Assembly: GCF_009811415.1 (NCBI RefSeq)
Contig: NZ_BLIG01000008.1
Location: 62,001 to 126,000 of the forward strand
DNA: 64,000 nt
Reading direction: 5' to 3'
Origin: Alteromonas sp. KUL106
GTDB lineage: Bacteria > Pseudomonadota > Gammaproteobacteria > Enterobacterales > Alteromonadaceae
A program made the position numbers and the translations under genes. Of this stretch, positions 19,341 through 27,410 are shown piece by piece. The stretch's first letter is position 1. The number at the start of each line of letters is the position of its first letter. The notes beneath the pieces were generated by a model. It ran no database searches, was not told the DNA's origin, and saw only the letters and a program-made list of their open reading frames with translations.

Positions 19341-20164
19341 GTAAAACACATTTAGGCCATACGGCCAGAAAGCGATTTGGACAGAACTTCTTACACGATG
19401 AATACGTGATAGGAAAAATTGTCGCTGCAATCGCACCAAAAAACGAACAAAACCTAGTAGAAATAGGGCCTGGTTTAGGCGCGCTCACGGACCCCGTGTG
19501 TGAAGAAGTCGACGCGCTCACGGTAATTGAGTTGGATCGTGATTTAGCCAAGCGTTTACGCCATCATCCATTCAACGGTGATAAACTCACGGTTATTGAA
19601 CAAGATGCGATGACGATGGACTTTGGCGCTCTGGCAAAAGAAATGCCAGTGAAAGACAAAAAACTTCGCGTGTTTGGCAACCTGCCGTACAACATTTCAA
19701 CGCCGCTAATGTTCCACCTCTTTGACCACGCTCATTGCATTGAAGACATGCACTTTATGCTACAAAAAGAGGTAGTTAATCGTTTGGCGGCAGGGCCTGG
19801 CTCGAAAAATTACGGCAGGCTTTCAGTGATGGCTCAATTCTATTGTCACGTTATTCCAGTGCTGAACGTGCCGCCTGGCGCCTTCAATCCACCACCAAAA
19901 GTCGACTCGGCAGTAGTGAAGCTAGTGCCACACCAGGCACCACCTGTTGACGTCGACTCTGTGAACACGCTTGAACGTGTTTGTGCGCAGGCCTTCAACC
20001 AACGTCGAAAAACCATCCGTAATTCACTTAAAGATTGTTTAAGTGAAGATGAAATTCGTGAACTCGGTCTCGACCCCACGTGTCGCGCTGAAGTTCTATC
20101 ACTCAACGATTTTGCAACACTGGCAAATGCAGTGACGGCAAAAGAGAGTCAACAAGAGCAATAA
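19337..20164 (+). CDS. rsmA: 16S rRNA (A1518/A1519-N6,N6)-dimethyltransferase RsmA (KsgA)
   Basis: RsmA dimethylates two adjacent adenosines in helix 45 of 16S rRNA and acts as a late 30S assembly checkpoint. The SAM motif [13 protein letters not shown] (about 42-54), the acidic residue in VIELDRD and the catalytic NLPYNIST motif (about 115-122) are visible, as is the typical N-terminal [11 protein letters not shown]. It has 275 residues, the normal length. It overlaps pdxA by four bases and is followed by apaG after 8 nt. Confidence 0.96.
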   Translation: MSKTHLGHTARKRFGQNFLHDEYVIGKIVAAIAPKNEQNLVEIGPGLGALTDPVCEEVDALTVIELDRDLAKRLRHHPFNGDKLTVIEQDAMTMDFGALAKEMPVKDKKLRVFGNLPYNISTPLMFHLFDHAHCIEDMHFMLQKEVVNRLAAGPGSKNYGRLSVMAQFYCHVIPVLNVPPGAFNPPPKVDSAVVKLVPHQAPPVDVDSVNTLERVCAQAFNQRRKTIRNSLKDCLSEDEIRELGLDPTCRAEVLSLNDFATLANAVTAKESQQEQ

Positions 20165-20172
20165 TCCCATTC

Positions 20173-20547
20173 ATGGATGTACTTGATATTAAGGTGCGGG
20201 TAAAAACCCGCCACCTCCCAGAACACCTTCCCTCAGACTCAAAGCAGTTTGCTTTTGCCTATCATATTACTATTGAAAACAATAGCGACAAAACGGTACA
20301 ACTCATTAACCGCTATTGGAAAATAACTGACGCAAATGGCAAGACGTCGGAGGTGCAAGGCGCTGGCGTTGTGGGTAAACAACCTATCATGAAAGCGGGT
20401 GAGCGATTTGAATACACCAGCGGCGCAGTCATTGACACCCCCGTGGGGAATATGGAAGGCTATTACGAGATGGAATTGGAAGACGGTGAACGTTTTCGGG
20501 TGCCTATCGATATATTTCGCTTAGCCGTTCCCAGCATTCTTCATTAA
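20173..20547 (+). CDS. apaG: ApaG domain protein
   Basis: This is a 124-residue single-domain ApaG protein with the typical fibronectin-III-like beta fold. Characteristic stretches are FAYHITIENNS, LINRYWKITDANGK, the Gly-rich EVQGAGVVGKQP and the acidic GYYEMELEDG. The biochemical role is not settled; E. coli ApaG is linked to Co2+ resistance and Mg2+ efflux phenotypes. Its place between rsmA and apaH is conserved. Confidence 0.95.
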   Translation: MDVLDIKVRVKTRHLPEHLPSDSKQFAFAYHITIENNSDKTVQLINRYWKITDANGKTSEVQGAGVVGKQPIMKAGERFEYTSGAVIDTPVGNMEGYYEMELEDGERFRVPIDIFRLAVPSILH

Positions 20548-20554
20548 GGGTTTT

Positions 20555-21382
20555 ATGTCTCAAGGTAACACATATGTCATTGGCGATATTCAAGGCTGCT
20601 ATGACGGTCTTCGCCGCGTTTTAGATAAAGTAAAATTTGATGACGTAAACGATACACTGTTTGCTGTAGGTGACTTAGTTGCACGCGGGGAAGACTCTCT
20701 TCGCACCCTTCGTTTTTTGAAATCTCTCGGAAAAAATTTTCATAGCGTGCTGGGGAATCACGATTTACACCTTCTGGCAGTCGTTAACGGAATTCGCAAA
20801 GCCAAAAAATCAGACAAGTTAGCGTCACTGCTTAACGCCTCAGATTTAAACGATCTAGTTGACTGGCTTCGCCAGTTTCCACTGGCAATGAAAATAGACG
20901 ACCACTCCGTCATGATCCATGCAGGACTTTATCCTAAATGGTCTATTGACCAAAGCGTATCACTGAGCGATGAAGTCAGTACCATCTTAAAGTCCGATAG
21001 CTATGCAGACTTTCTTTCTAGCATGTATGGGAATAAACCGAATAGCTGGTCAGACAGCTTAGAAGGTGAAGAGCGTCTTCGCTTCATTGTAAATGCTTGC
21101 ACCCGAATGCGCTTTGTTTACGCTGATGGCAGACTTGACTTCGACAACAAATCCCACCCTAGCGCTGTGTCTCATAGCACAAGCAGCTTAATCATGCCTT
21201 GGTTTGCGCAAAAAAATGCGCAGCTTGCATCTCAACAAAGAGTTATCTTTGGACATTGGGCCGCACTTTCAGGTCAAACTAATAGCGAACAATTTATAGG
21301 GCTAGACACCGGATATGTATGGGGTCAAAGCATGACGTTGCTTAACCTGAGTAACGCATCGCTCACAAAAATAAACGCATAA
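20555..21382 (+). CDS. apaH: diadenosine tetraphosphatase ApaH
   Basis: ApaH hydrolyses Ap4A symmetrically to two ADP (and decaps Np4-RNA in E. coli). The metallophosphatase motifs are in order: GDIQGCYDGL (about 10-19), GDLVARGEDS (about 39-48), GNHDLHLL (about 69-76) and a later HAGLYPKW and FGHWAAL. The length is 275 residues. It is the last gene of the lptD cluster, 7 nt after apaG; no folA follows. No strong terminator is seen after the stop, only a CTTAAG-gg-CTTAAG repeat at 21398-21411. Confidence 0.96.
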   Translation: MSQGNTYVIGDIQGCYDGLRRVLDKVKFDDVNDTLFAVGDLVARGEDSLRTLRFLKSLGKNFHSVLGNHDLHLLAVVNGIRKAKKSDKLASLLNASDLNDLVDWLRQFPLAMKIDDHSVMIHAGLYPKWSIDQSVSLSDEVSTILKSDSYADFLSSMYGNKPNSWSDSLEGEERLRFIVNACTRMRFVYADGRLDFDNKSHPSAVSHSTSSLIMPWFAQKNAQLASQQRVIFGHWAALSGQTNSEQFIGLDTGYVWGQSMTLLNLSNASLTKINA

Positions 21383-21434
21383 AACATCTCTCGCTCACTT
21401 AAGGGCTTAAGCGTTAAGGTATTTTCAGCGCCCA

Positions 21435-21449
21435 ACTGGTATTACCAGT
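21435..21449. promoter_or_regulatory. perfect palindrome ACTGGTATTACCAGT
   Basis: This 15-nt perfect palindrome with a single central base lies 43 nt upstream of the FliA-type promoter of the chemoreceptor gene. The TGGT-n-ACCA core resembles operators of the FadR subfamily of GntR repressors (for example UxuR/ExuR or LldR types). The assignment is inference; the cognate regulator is not in the window. Confidence 0.4.
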
Positions 21450-21491
21450 GGCATTTTACCGATAATTTCTATACTAAGTTGCTAAATAAAA

Positions 21492-21518
21492 TAAACATTA
21501 AGTTATTGTAGCCGATAC
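21492..21518 (+). promoter_or_regulatory. FliA (sigma-28) promoter of the chemoreceptor gene
   Basis: TAAACATT-N11-GCCGATAC matches the flagellar sigma consensus TAAAGTTT-N11-GCCGATAA at 13 of 16 positions with the exact spacer. Transcription would begin about 21525, giving a leader of about 135 nt before the ATG at 21661. Confidence 0.7.
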
Positions 21519-21660
21519 AATTACGTCAGTTGATAACGATAGTGTTTCATCTTCTTCTCGGCGAGAGATCAAAATCGCGCACTTATAGCGCTATATTTTG
21601 TTGGCTGAGACGGGTAATATCGTTAAGGATAAAAATAAAAACACTCATCCAGGAGTTCCG

Positions 21661-23685
21661 ATGAAAATAACGGTAGCCACACGCGTAATCGGGGGATTTG
21701 TCGCGATTAGCGCACTTCTAATCGTCATCAGTGTTGTTTCACTTTATAACCTGAATTCAATAGGCTCTGCTACTGAAGAAGTTAACGATGTTGCTTTACC
21801 CACCGTAGCAGGCAGTAATGCGCTCAAAGCAAGTTTCCTCAACATGGGCCGCCTTACTTTTGAAAGTTATATTGAAGAGAATTTAAGTGAATTGAAAGAC
21901 AAGCGAACTTCTTTCAACGCAGCCAAAGATAACTTCGAAAGTGAGTATAAAAAGCTCGCACAAGCCGTTAACGACGAGCCAGAACTCAAAAATACACTTA
22001 GCTCAGTCCGTGAGTCTTACGAAAGCTATATCACGAACGTTGAGGCTATGTATAAAAATCACCAGATGTACCTGGATTTGCGCAACAGCATTCAAGACAG
22101 ACTCGGTGATGCAGAAGACAATGCTGACGATGCATCGACGTATCTTTTAGACTTTTCGGACCTAGATAGTGTTCAGCGAGACCCCAACCTTCGCCGAGCT
22201 TCTGAGGTAGGAGGCCAACTTGAGACCTCGTTACTTTCTTTGCTAACCGTATCGTATGAATATATCAAAACTCAGACTATTGTTCGTTCACAAACCTTAG
22301 GTAATGAAGTAGACCTTGTTGTCGAAAAAGTCGTTACCCAGCTGAGCGAAATGATGCAGACCGCTGGCGGGCGCGACGATTCGGGCACACTGGATGACAT
22401 TAACGACTTAGTCAATAATGCAATTAATGCTATCAAAGCAAATGACGGCGTAATTCAGCTCCACGTTGACCGATTAGAGCGTAGGAACGACGCTGAAAAA
22501 GCGTTGAACGCATCAGACGAAAACATTGCACAAGGTGTTGTAGCGCTGGAAAACCTGCTTACGCTTGCAGATAAAAAAGCTTCCCATGTAGAAAGCCAAG
22601 TAAATAGCGCGATTACAACGGGTAATACCGTTGTTATTGTCGTGGTACTAATTTCTATCGCCGTTGCTGCAATTATCGGTTTCGCGACAGTGCGTGCGAT
22701 TACACGCCCACTTTATCGCGTAAATGAACTACTTACCGTTGCTTCATCGGGCGACCTTACACATCGTTTAGATGATTCAGCGCAAGACGAGTTTGGCCTT
22801 TTGGCGCGAAACTGTAATACGCTAATTGGCAATCTCAAAGAGCTGATTACCGCGATAAACGTGCGCGCAGAACAACTTGCTGCGGCGTCAGAGCAAACCT
22901 CTGCGGTAACGGCACAAACAACGCACTCTATCCAGGATCAAAAATCTCAAATAGGCCAAGTCGCAACGGCTACAACAGAAATGCACTCAACGTCACAGCT
23001 GGTTGTGCAGAATGCTGAAGATACCCTTAGCCAAATTCGCCATGCTGACGCAGAAGCGGAAAACGTGCGCAAGATCTCGCTTGAAAACAAGAACACCATT
23101 GAAGTGCTATCTCGCGATGTGCAAGAAGCGGCTGACGTTATTAATAAACTTCATCAAGACAGTGCGAGCATTGGCGGCATCCTTGACGTTATTCGCGGTG
23201 TTGCTGACCAAACCAACTTACTGGCATTAAACGCGGCCATTGAAGCTGCTCGCGCCGGTGAGCAAGGGCGAGGCTTTGCAGTGGTTGCGGACGAAGTTAG
23301 AACGCTTGCTAGCCGCACACAGCAGTCGACACAAGAAATCAATGCGATGATTGAAGTGCTTCAAGCAGGCGCAGAGAAAGCGGTATCAGTGATGAATCAG
23401 GGTAAAGAGCAAACCGCAGCTTGTGTTGCGCAAACTGAAAAAGCCACACAGGCACTGGATATCATTACCGATGCGGTTCATAAAGCCCATGACGTAAGCT
23501 CTCAAATTGAGCAGTCTGCACGTGAACAGAATACGGTATCGCAAGAAATCAGCGAAAAACTCGAAACCATCGTGGGTATCGCTGAAGAAACCACCGCAGG
23601 TGCACAGCAAACCTCAGAGTCTAGCCACGAAGTAGCGCGACTAGCCGAGGAGCTACAGCAGTCTATCAGACAATTTAAAGTTTAA
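21661..23685 (+). CDS. methyl-accepting chemotaxis protein
   Basis: This is a transmembrane chemoreceptor signalling through CheW/CheA. Its ATG at 21661 has AGGAG 5 nt upstream; the open frame upstream to 21598 is not needed. Domains: TM1 (about 7-29), a long all-helical periplasmic sensor of about 290 residues (30-318), TM2 (about 321-344), HAMP (about 345-398) and the signalling coiled coil with its conserved tip [19 protein letters not shown] (about 525-543). The sensor length would fit a double four-helix bundle (HBM-like), which is inference; the ligand is unknown. No C-terminal CheR-binding pentapeptide is present. The length is 674 residues. Confidence 0.93.
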   Translation: MKITVATRVIGGFVAISALLIVISVVSLYNLNSIGSATEEVNDVALPTVAGSNALKASFLNMGRLTFESYIEENLSELKDKRTSFNAAKDNFESEYKKLAQAVNDEPELKNTLSSVRESYESYITNVEAMYKNHQMYLDLRNSIQDRLGDAEDNADDASTYLLDFSDLDSVQRDPNLRRASEVGGQLETSLLSLLTVSYEYIKTQTIVRSQTLGNEVDLVVEKVVTQLSEMMQTAGGRDDSGTLDDINDLVNNAINAIKANDGVIQLHVDRLERRNDAEKALNASDENIAQGVVALENLLTLADKKASHVESQVNSAITTGNTVVIVVVLISIAVAAIIGFATVRAITRPLYRVNELLTVASSGDLTHRLDDSAQDEFGLLARNCNTLIGNLKELITAINVRAEQLAAASEQTSAVTAQTTHSIQDQKSQIGQVATATTEMHSTSQLVVQNAEDTLSQIRHADAEAENVRKISLENKNTIEVLSRDVQEAADVINKLHQDSASIGGILDVIRGVADQTNLLALNAAIEAARAGEQGRGFAVVADEVRTLASRTQQSTQEINAMIEVLQAGAEKAVSVMNQGKEQTAACVAQTEKATQALDIITDAVHKAHDVSSQIEQSAREQNTVSQEISEKLETIVGIAEETTAGAQQTSESSHEVARLAEELQQSIRQFKV

Positions 23686-23719
23686 TTTTTTGCCTTTTAA
23701 GGCAAATGAGTTATATGAC

Positions 23720-23747
23720 AAACGCCAGCTTCGCTGGCGTTTTTTAT
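23720..23747 (+). terminator. intrinsic terminator after chemoreceptor gene
   Basis: The 9-bp stem AACGCCAGC/GCTGGCGTT (23721-23729 with 23733-23741) has a UUCG-type loop and is followed by a T-run. It lies 35 nt after the stop. Confidence 0.9.
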
Positions 23748-23798
23748 TTCTACGGCAAATTACAACATATAGACTATACTCTTGGCTTTTAGTAAGTA

Positions 23799-25409
23799 TT
23801 GGTTCTAGTTTTGCTTTTTAAAACACTTCGATCCCAGCTTATCGTAGCGGTTACCCTTGTCGTTACAACTGTCGTTTTGGTTCAGTTGTGTATTCGCGCC
23901 TTTGTCATATCCCCTCAAATAAAAAGTTTGGCTAACGAAAGCTTAAAATTCGAGTTATTGCGCCTTGCCTCTGAAGTTAATCAAGAACTCCGAGCTTTAG
24001 AAAATCTCGTTTATGATAATGCGGTGTGGGATGAGACATACAAGGCAGTATCAGAGCGCAATACCGCTTGGTTTGAAAAAACCTATTTTTTACCTTTAAG
24101 CTATTCGACATTGGGGATTACGGGCTGGTATTTTTTTGACGCTAAATCGCAATTAGTGGCAGGCGATTACAAGCGTGTCGGTACCAATGCTATAAATATT
24201 GAAAAGCAAATAGTGCAAAGTGGTGCCCTAGTAACGCCTTACCTGTTGACTGAAGAACTCGCAAAAACGCACTTTGCAATCATTGAAAATGCGCCTGTAG
24301 CACTAGTTGCGAGCCCAATATTGCCCTCTAACGAAGAAGGCGAAAGCAACGGCACTGCCATTATCATCCAAGATATTAATGATGCGTTTATACAAAGGAT
24401 TACGCCCAATCTTAACGGCGATATATTGCTTCATCCATTGTCAACGCTATCAAAGACGCAGTTAGCCGCGAGTGTAAAATACGGTGAATTGGGTGATCAA
24501 ACCAGCACAGTAAAATTGAGAGAAAGCGACACGGCACGCCTTTACATTCTGTTTACTGACACTAGCGACAACCCACTTTTTGCACTCTCGATTAAACGTC
24601 CCTCGTCACCTGAAAATGACTCGATATTTGAAGGGAGTTTGCTTGCTGGTGTGCTCTTCTCCGTAATAGCACTCATCGTCTTTTATGGATTTCTCAATAG
24701 AAAACTCATTGCCCCTTTTTATCAACTATTAAGGTTCGTAGAGCACGCGCAAGATGAAAAAGACTTCTCACTGAGGTGTGAACTCGACGGTAGTAACGAA
24801 GTTTTTCAGCTAAGTCACCGACTCAATCAACTATTCAAAACCATTGAAGAGCAGCAATCTAATTTAAGTGAGAAAAATGCAGTATTAGAAAACCTAAGCA
24901 GAACTGATGCCTTAACAGGGTTATCAAATCGAAGATACTTTGATGAGTGGATGGCTCAACTTTCAAGTACTCAGAAAACCACCCACTCATCTATCAGTTT
25001 ACTTATTATCGATATCGACCATTTCAAAAAATTTAACGATTTTTATGGGCATGCTAAAGGCGATGAGGCACTGACGTTAGTTGCTCAATGTATAAAGCAA
25101 TCGGTTCATGAGGCGACTGACAAACCCTTTAGGTATGGTGGAGAAGAATTTGCCGTTGTACTGCAACAGACCAGCCTAGAAGAAGCAAAGAAAGTCGCTG
25201 ACAATATCCGCTCTCACGTAGAGCAAAGGTGTTACGAGCACGCCAAATCACCAACCAGCACGTTTGTAACAGTATCTATCGGTGTGGCGTGTAAAGAACA
25301 AGGAGTAAATTTAGACAGCCAGTCTTTGTTTCAGAAAGCGGATGAGGCTTTATACAATGCCAAAAGACTGGGCCGCAATGTAGTATCGAGTATTTCTGAT
25401 ACCAATTAG
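23799..25409 (+). CDS. membrane diguanylate cyclase with CHASE4-like sensor
   Basis: This protein likely makes c-di-GMP from two GTP. TM1 (about 8-32) is followed by an extracytoplasmic sensor (about 45-265) with the NAVWDETY and GITGWYFF patterns typical of CHASE4, then TM2 (about 283-305), a HAMP-like linker and a GGDEF domain (about 370-535). The active site is YGGEEF (GGEEF at 447-451), so activity is expected. The I-site position holds EATD instead of RxxD, so product inhibition may be lost. The start is uncertain: TTG at 23799 or TTG at 23811, neither with a strong Shine-Dalgarno. Confidence 0.88.
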   Translation: MVLVLLFKTLRSQLIVAVTLVVTTVVLVQLCIRAFVISPQIKSLANESLKFELLRLASEVNQELRALENLVYDNAVWDETYKAVSERNTAWFEKTYFLPLSYSTLGITGWYFFDAKSQLVAGDYKRVGTNAINIEKQIVQSGALVTPYLLTEELAKTHFAIIENAPVALVASPILPSNEEGESNGTAIIIQDINDAFIQRITPNLNGDILLHPLSTLSKTQLAASVKYGELGDQTSTVKLRESDTARLYILFTDTSDNPLFALSIKRPSSPENDSIFEGSLLAGVLFSVIALIVFYGFLNRKLIAPFYQLLRFVEHAQDEKDFSLRCELDGSNEVFQLSHRLNQLFKTIEEQQSNLSEKNAVLENLSRTDALTGLSNRRYFDEWMAQLSSTQKTTHSSISLLIIDIDHFKKFNDFYGHAKGDEALTLVAQCIKQSVHEATDKPFRYGGEEFAVVLQQTSLEEAKKVADNIRSHVEQRCYEHAKSPTSTFVTVSIGVACKEQGVNLDSQSLFQKADEALYNAKRLGRNVVSSISDTN

Positions 25410-25411
25410 AT

Positions 25412-25440
25412 AAAAAACGACTGCGAAAAGCAGTCGTTTT
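25412..25440. terminator. bidirectional terminator between GGDEF gene and lysC
   Basis: An 11-bp stem AAAACGACTGC/GCAGTCGTTTT with a GAAAA loop lies between the convergent GGDEF and lysC genes, with A/T runs on both sides, so it can serve both strands. Confidence 0.85.
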
Positions 25441-25480
25441 TAAATTTATGTAGCGCTGAGTATTTCAGTATGTGCTGTTA

Positions 25481-26830
25481 TTACTCAAATAGCGCGGAGT
25501 GGAGCTTGCGAACGATTACATCACTGTCAGTCTCGTTCACCAAGAACGATAGGTTGTGCGGGTTCGCGCCAAAACAAATCATACGCAGGTTAAAATCTGA
25601 CACCGCAGCCAATATCTTGCTTGAAACACCAACGGCGGTTTGCATATTATTACCTACAACAGTAACTAGGTCGTAGCCTTTTTCCACTTTCACATCACAG
25701 ATAGTTTCGAGCTCCGCAATGGTTTCCTTGTTCAAACGCTGAGCGACCGAATTTGCTGGGTTATCAAGAGTAAAAGATACCGAAATTTCGGACGTTGTGA
25801 CTAAATCAACACTTAACTTGTGCTTAGCAATGATGGCAAATACCTGCTGCAAAAACCCCTGAGCATACATCATCTTCGGCGTTTTCACTGTTACCATCAC
25901 CTGCTCTTTACGGCGAGTAATAGCGCGATAAGGTGGTTCATGCTCACAATCACGTACAATCCACGTACCGCCCTTTTCGGGCTCTTTACTAGAACCTACA
26001 AACACCTTAATGTCTTTACGCAGCGCAGGTTCCATGGTTGCAGGGTGAAGCACCTTCGCACCAAAGGTTGCCATTTCTGCCGCTTCCTCAAAGCTGAGTT
26101 CAGGTAAAGGATGTGCTGCAGGTGTAATACGCGGGTCAGTTGTATATACCCCAGTTACATCAGTCCAAATTTCACAGGATTCTGCATCAAGTGCCTCTGC
26201 AAGAAGCGCGGCTGTAAAGTCTGAGCCGCCACGACCTAGCGTTGTTGTGCGACCTTCTTCATCTGCGCCAACAAAACCTTGGGTAACCACGATTGCATTT
26301 TCAATTTCAGGTGCAAGCAATTGTTTAGATAACTTTTCGATCTCTTCAATTTGTGGCGCCCCTTCACCAAACTCACTGTCAGTGCGCAACACTTTGCGTA
26401 CGTCGAAGTTCATGGTCTTCAGGCCCTGCTCTGCGAGCACTGAGGCGAACAACAACGACGACATTCGCTCGCCCATAGAGAGCAGCTGGTCTTTTAAATC
26501 ATCACGGTGAAGGATCTCTTCGTGAAACGCTAAGCTTCGCATTTCATCTAACAAGTCGTTGAGTTTCGGCTCTACCGCATCTTTATCTTCCAACTTGTTA
26601 AGAATGGCAAGCTCGATATTGATGATTGCTTGGCAGGTCTCTTCAATTTGCTGTTGCGTCATCGGTGTATGCGCTAGGCTAACGAGGTGATTAGTTACCC
26701 CGGCAGCCGCACTCACTACCACAATGCGCGTTTTGTCATTACCGGCAACAATTCGAGCGCAATTCTGCATTACTTCGTAATTCGCAACGCTAGTTCCACC
26801 GAACTTAGCTATCGATAAGGCATTTGTCAC
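25481..26830 (-). CDS. lysC: lysine-sensitive-type aspartate kinase (AKIII) LysC
   Basis: LysC phosphorylates L-aspartate in the first step of the lysine/threonine/methionine pathway. The N-terminal SIAKFGGTSVAN, the GRTTTLGRGGSDFTAALLAE stretch and the GVYTTDPR motif are typical of the kinase domain (1-290); two ACT domains occupy about 305-449. The GTG at 26830 has GGAG 9 nt upstream and yields 449 residues, the same length as E. coli LysC; the frame is open to 26872. It is monofunctional. No lysine riboswitch fits in the 59 nt upstream, but two hairpins lie there. Confidence 0.95.
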   Translation of the reverse strand: MTNALSIAKFGGTSVANYEVMQNCARIVAGNDKTRIVVVSAAAGVTNHLVSLAHTPMTQQQIEETCQAIINIELAILNKLEDKDAVEPKLNDLLDEMRSLAFHEEILHRDDLKDQLLSMGERMSSLLFASVLAEQGLKTMNFDVRKVLRTDSEFGEGAPQIEEIEKLSKQLLAPEIENAIVVTQGFVGADEEGRTTTLGRGGSDFTAALLAEALDAESCEIWTDVTGVYTTDPRITPAAHPLPELSFEEAAEMATFGAKVLHPATMEPALRKDIKVFVGSSKEPEKGGTWIVRDCEHEPPYRAITRRKEQVMVTVKTPKMMYAQGFLQQVFAIIAKHKLSVDLVTTSEISVSFTLDNPANSVAQRLNKETIAELETICDVKVEKGYDLVTVVGNNMQTAVGVSSKILAAVSDFNLRMICFGANPHNLSFLVNETDSDVIVRKLHSALFE

Positions 26831-26845
26831 TATATTTAACTCCAG

Positions 26846-26891
26846 AATAAAACTAGCTTTCGCTAGCAGCAACCGCGCGTTCTGCGCGGTT
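26846..26891 (-). terminator. tandem hairpins before lysC
   Basis: On the minus strand a strong 8-bp hairpin AACCGCGC/GCGCGGTT (26871-26878 with 26884-26891) overlaps the stop codon of the DUF192 gene. It is followed by a CTAGC-GAAA-GCTAG hairpin and TTTTATT. The pair ends 16 nt before the lysC start. It can act as terminator of the DUF192 gene or as an attenuator for read-through into lysC. Confidence 0.55.
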
Positions 26892-27339
26892 AATCAATCG
26901 TTATTTGGTCGCCCACTTTTATATTATTCTCGGCAAACCACCCTTGGTTCATTTCCAACGCGTAAAGTACCTCTTTCGATGATCCGACCGACTCCAAACT
27001 ATGCGGAGTGAGAGGTTTTATATCCGTTATTACGCCTTTTCTGTCAATAAATGCTACGTCTAGAGGAACAAAGGTATTTTTCATCCACATGCCCGCAATT
27101 CTTGGGCTAGAAAATTTAAAAAACATACCACAGTCTTCACACAAGGCTTTGCGAAACATGAGCCCCTGTGCACGTTGTTCAAAAGTGTTGGCATATTCAA
27201 CTTCATAGTGCTTGCCGCCAATCTTCAGCGTAATCGATTCAAACTCCACTGAATTCAAAGACGATGCAGGATCAACCTGCGCTTTTGCACACCCTAAGGT
27301 TAATACAAGTGCAGCAACAATAAAGAAAGATTTTCCCAT
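26890..27339 (-). CDS. exported DUF192 family protein
   Basis: The protein has 149 residues with an N-terminal signal sequence (1-20). LGCAKAQ contains a Cys that could be a lipobox variant, but signal peptidase I cleavage after AKA is equally likely. The rest is a DUF192 domain with the family patterns RAQGLMFRKAL, CGMFFKF, MWMKNTFVPLDVAFID and YALEMNQGWF. The function of the family is unknown. It lies between acnB and lysC on the same strand. Confidence 0.88.
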   Translation of the reverse strand: MGKSFFIVAALVLTLGCAKAQVDPASSLNSVEFESITLKIGGKHYEVEYANTFEQRAQGLMFRKALCEDCGMFFKFSSPRIAGMWMKNTFVPLDVAFIDRKGVITDIKPLTPHSLESVGSSKEVLYALEMNQGWFAENNIKVGDQITID

Positions 27340-27356
27340 TAGACATTCCTTTTCGC

Positions 27357-27393
27357 CATAAAAAAGCCGGTCACCACTAAGGCAACCGGCTTT
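27357..27393 (-). terminator. intrinsic terminator after acnB
   Basis: The stem AAAGCCGGT/ACCGGCTTT (27363-27371 with 27385-27393) has a 13-nt loop and is followed on the minus strand by a run of T. It lies 18 nt beyond the acnB stop. Confidence 0.8.
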
Positions 27394-27410
27394 GTAGTTT
27401 ATACACTATT

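Noticed and set aside
21398..21411. CTTAAG-gg-CTTAAG repeat after apaH as a terminator
   Set aside because: The loop is only two bases, the stem is AT-rich and no T-run follows.
26831..26889. Lysine riboswitch before lysC
   Set aside because: The space between the DUF192 stop and the lysC start is far too short, and the expected multi-helix aptamer is not visible.
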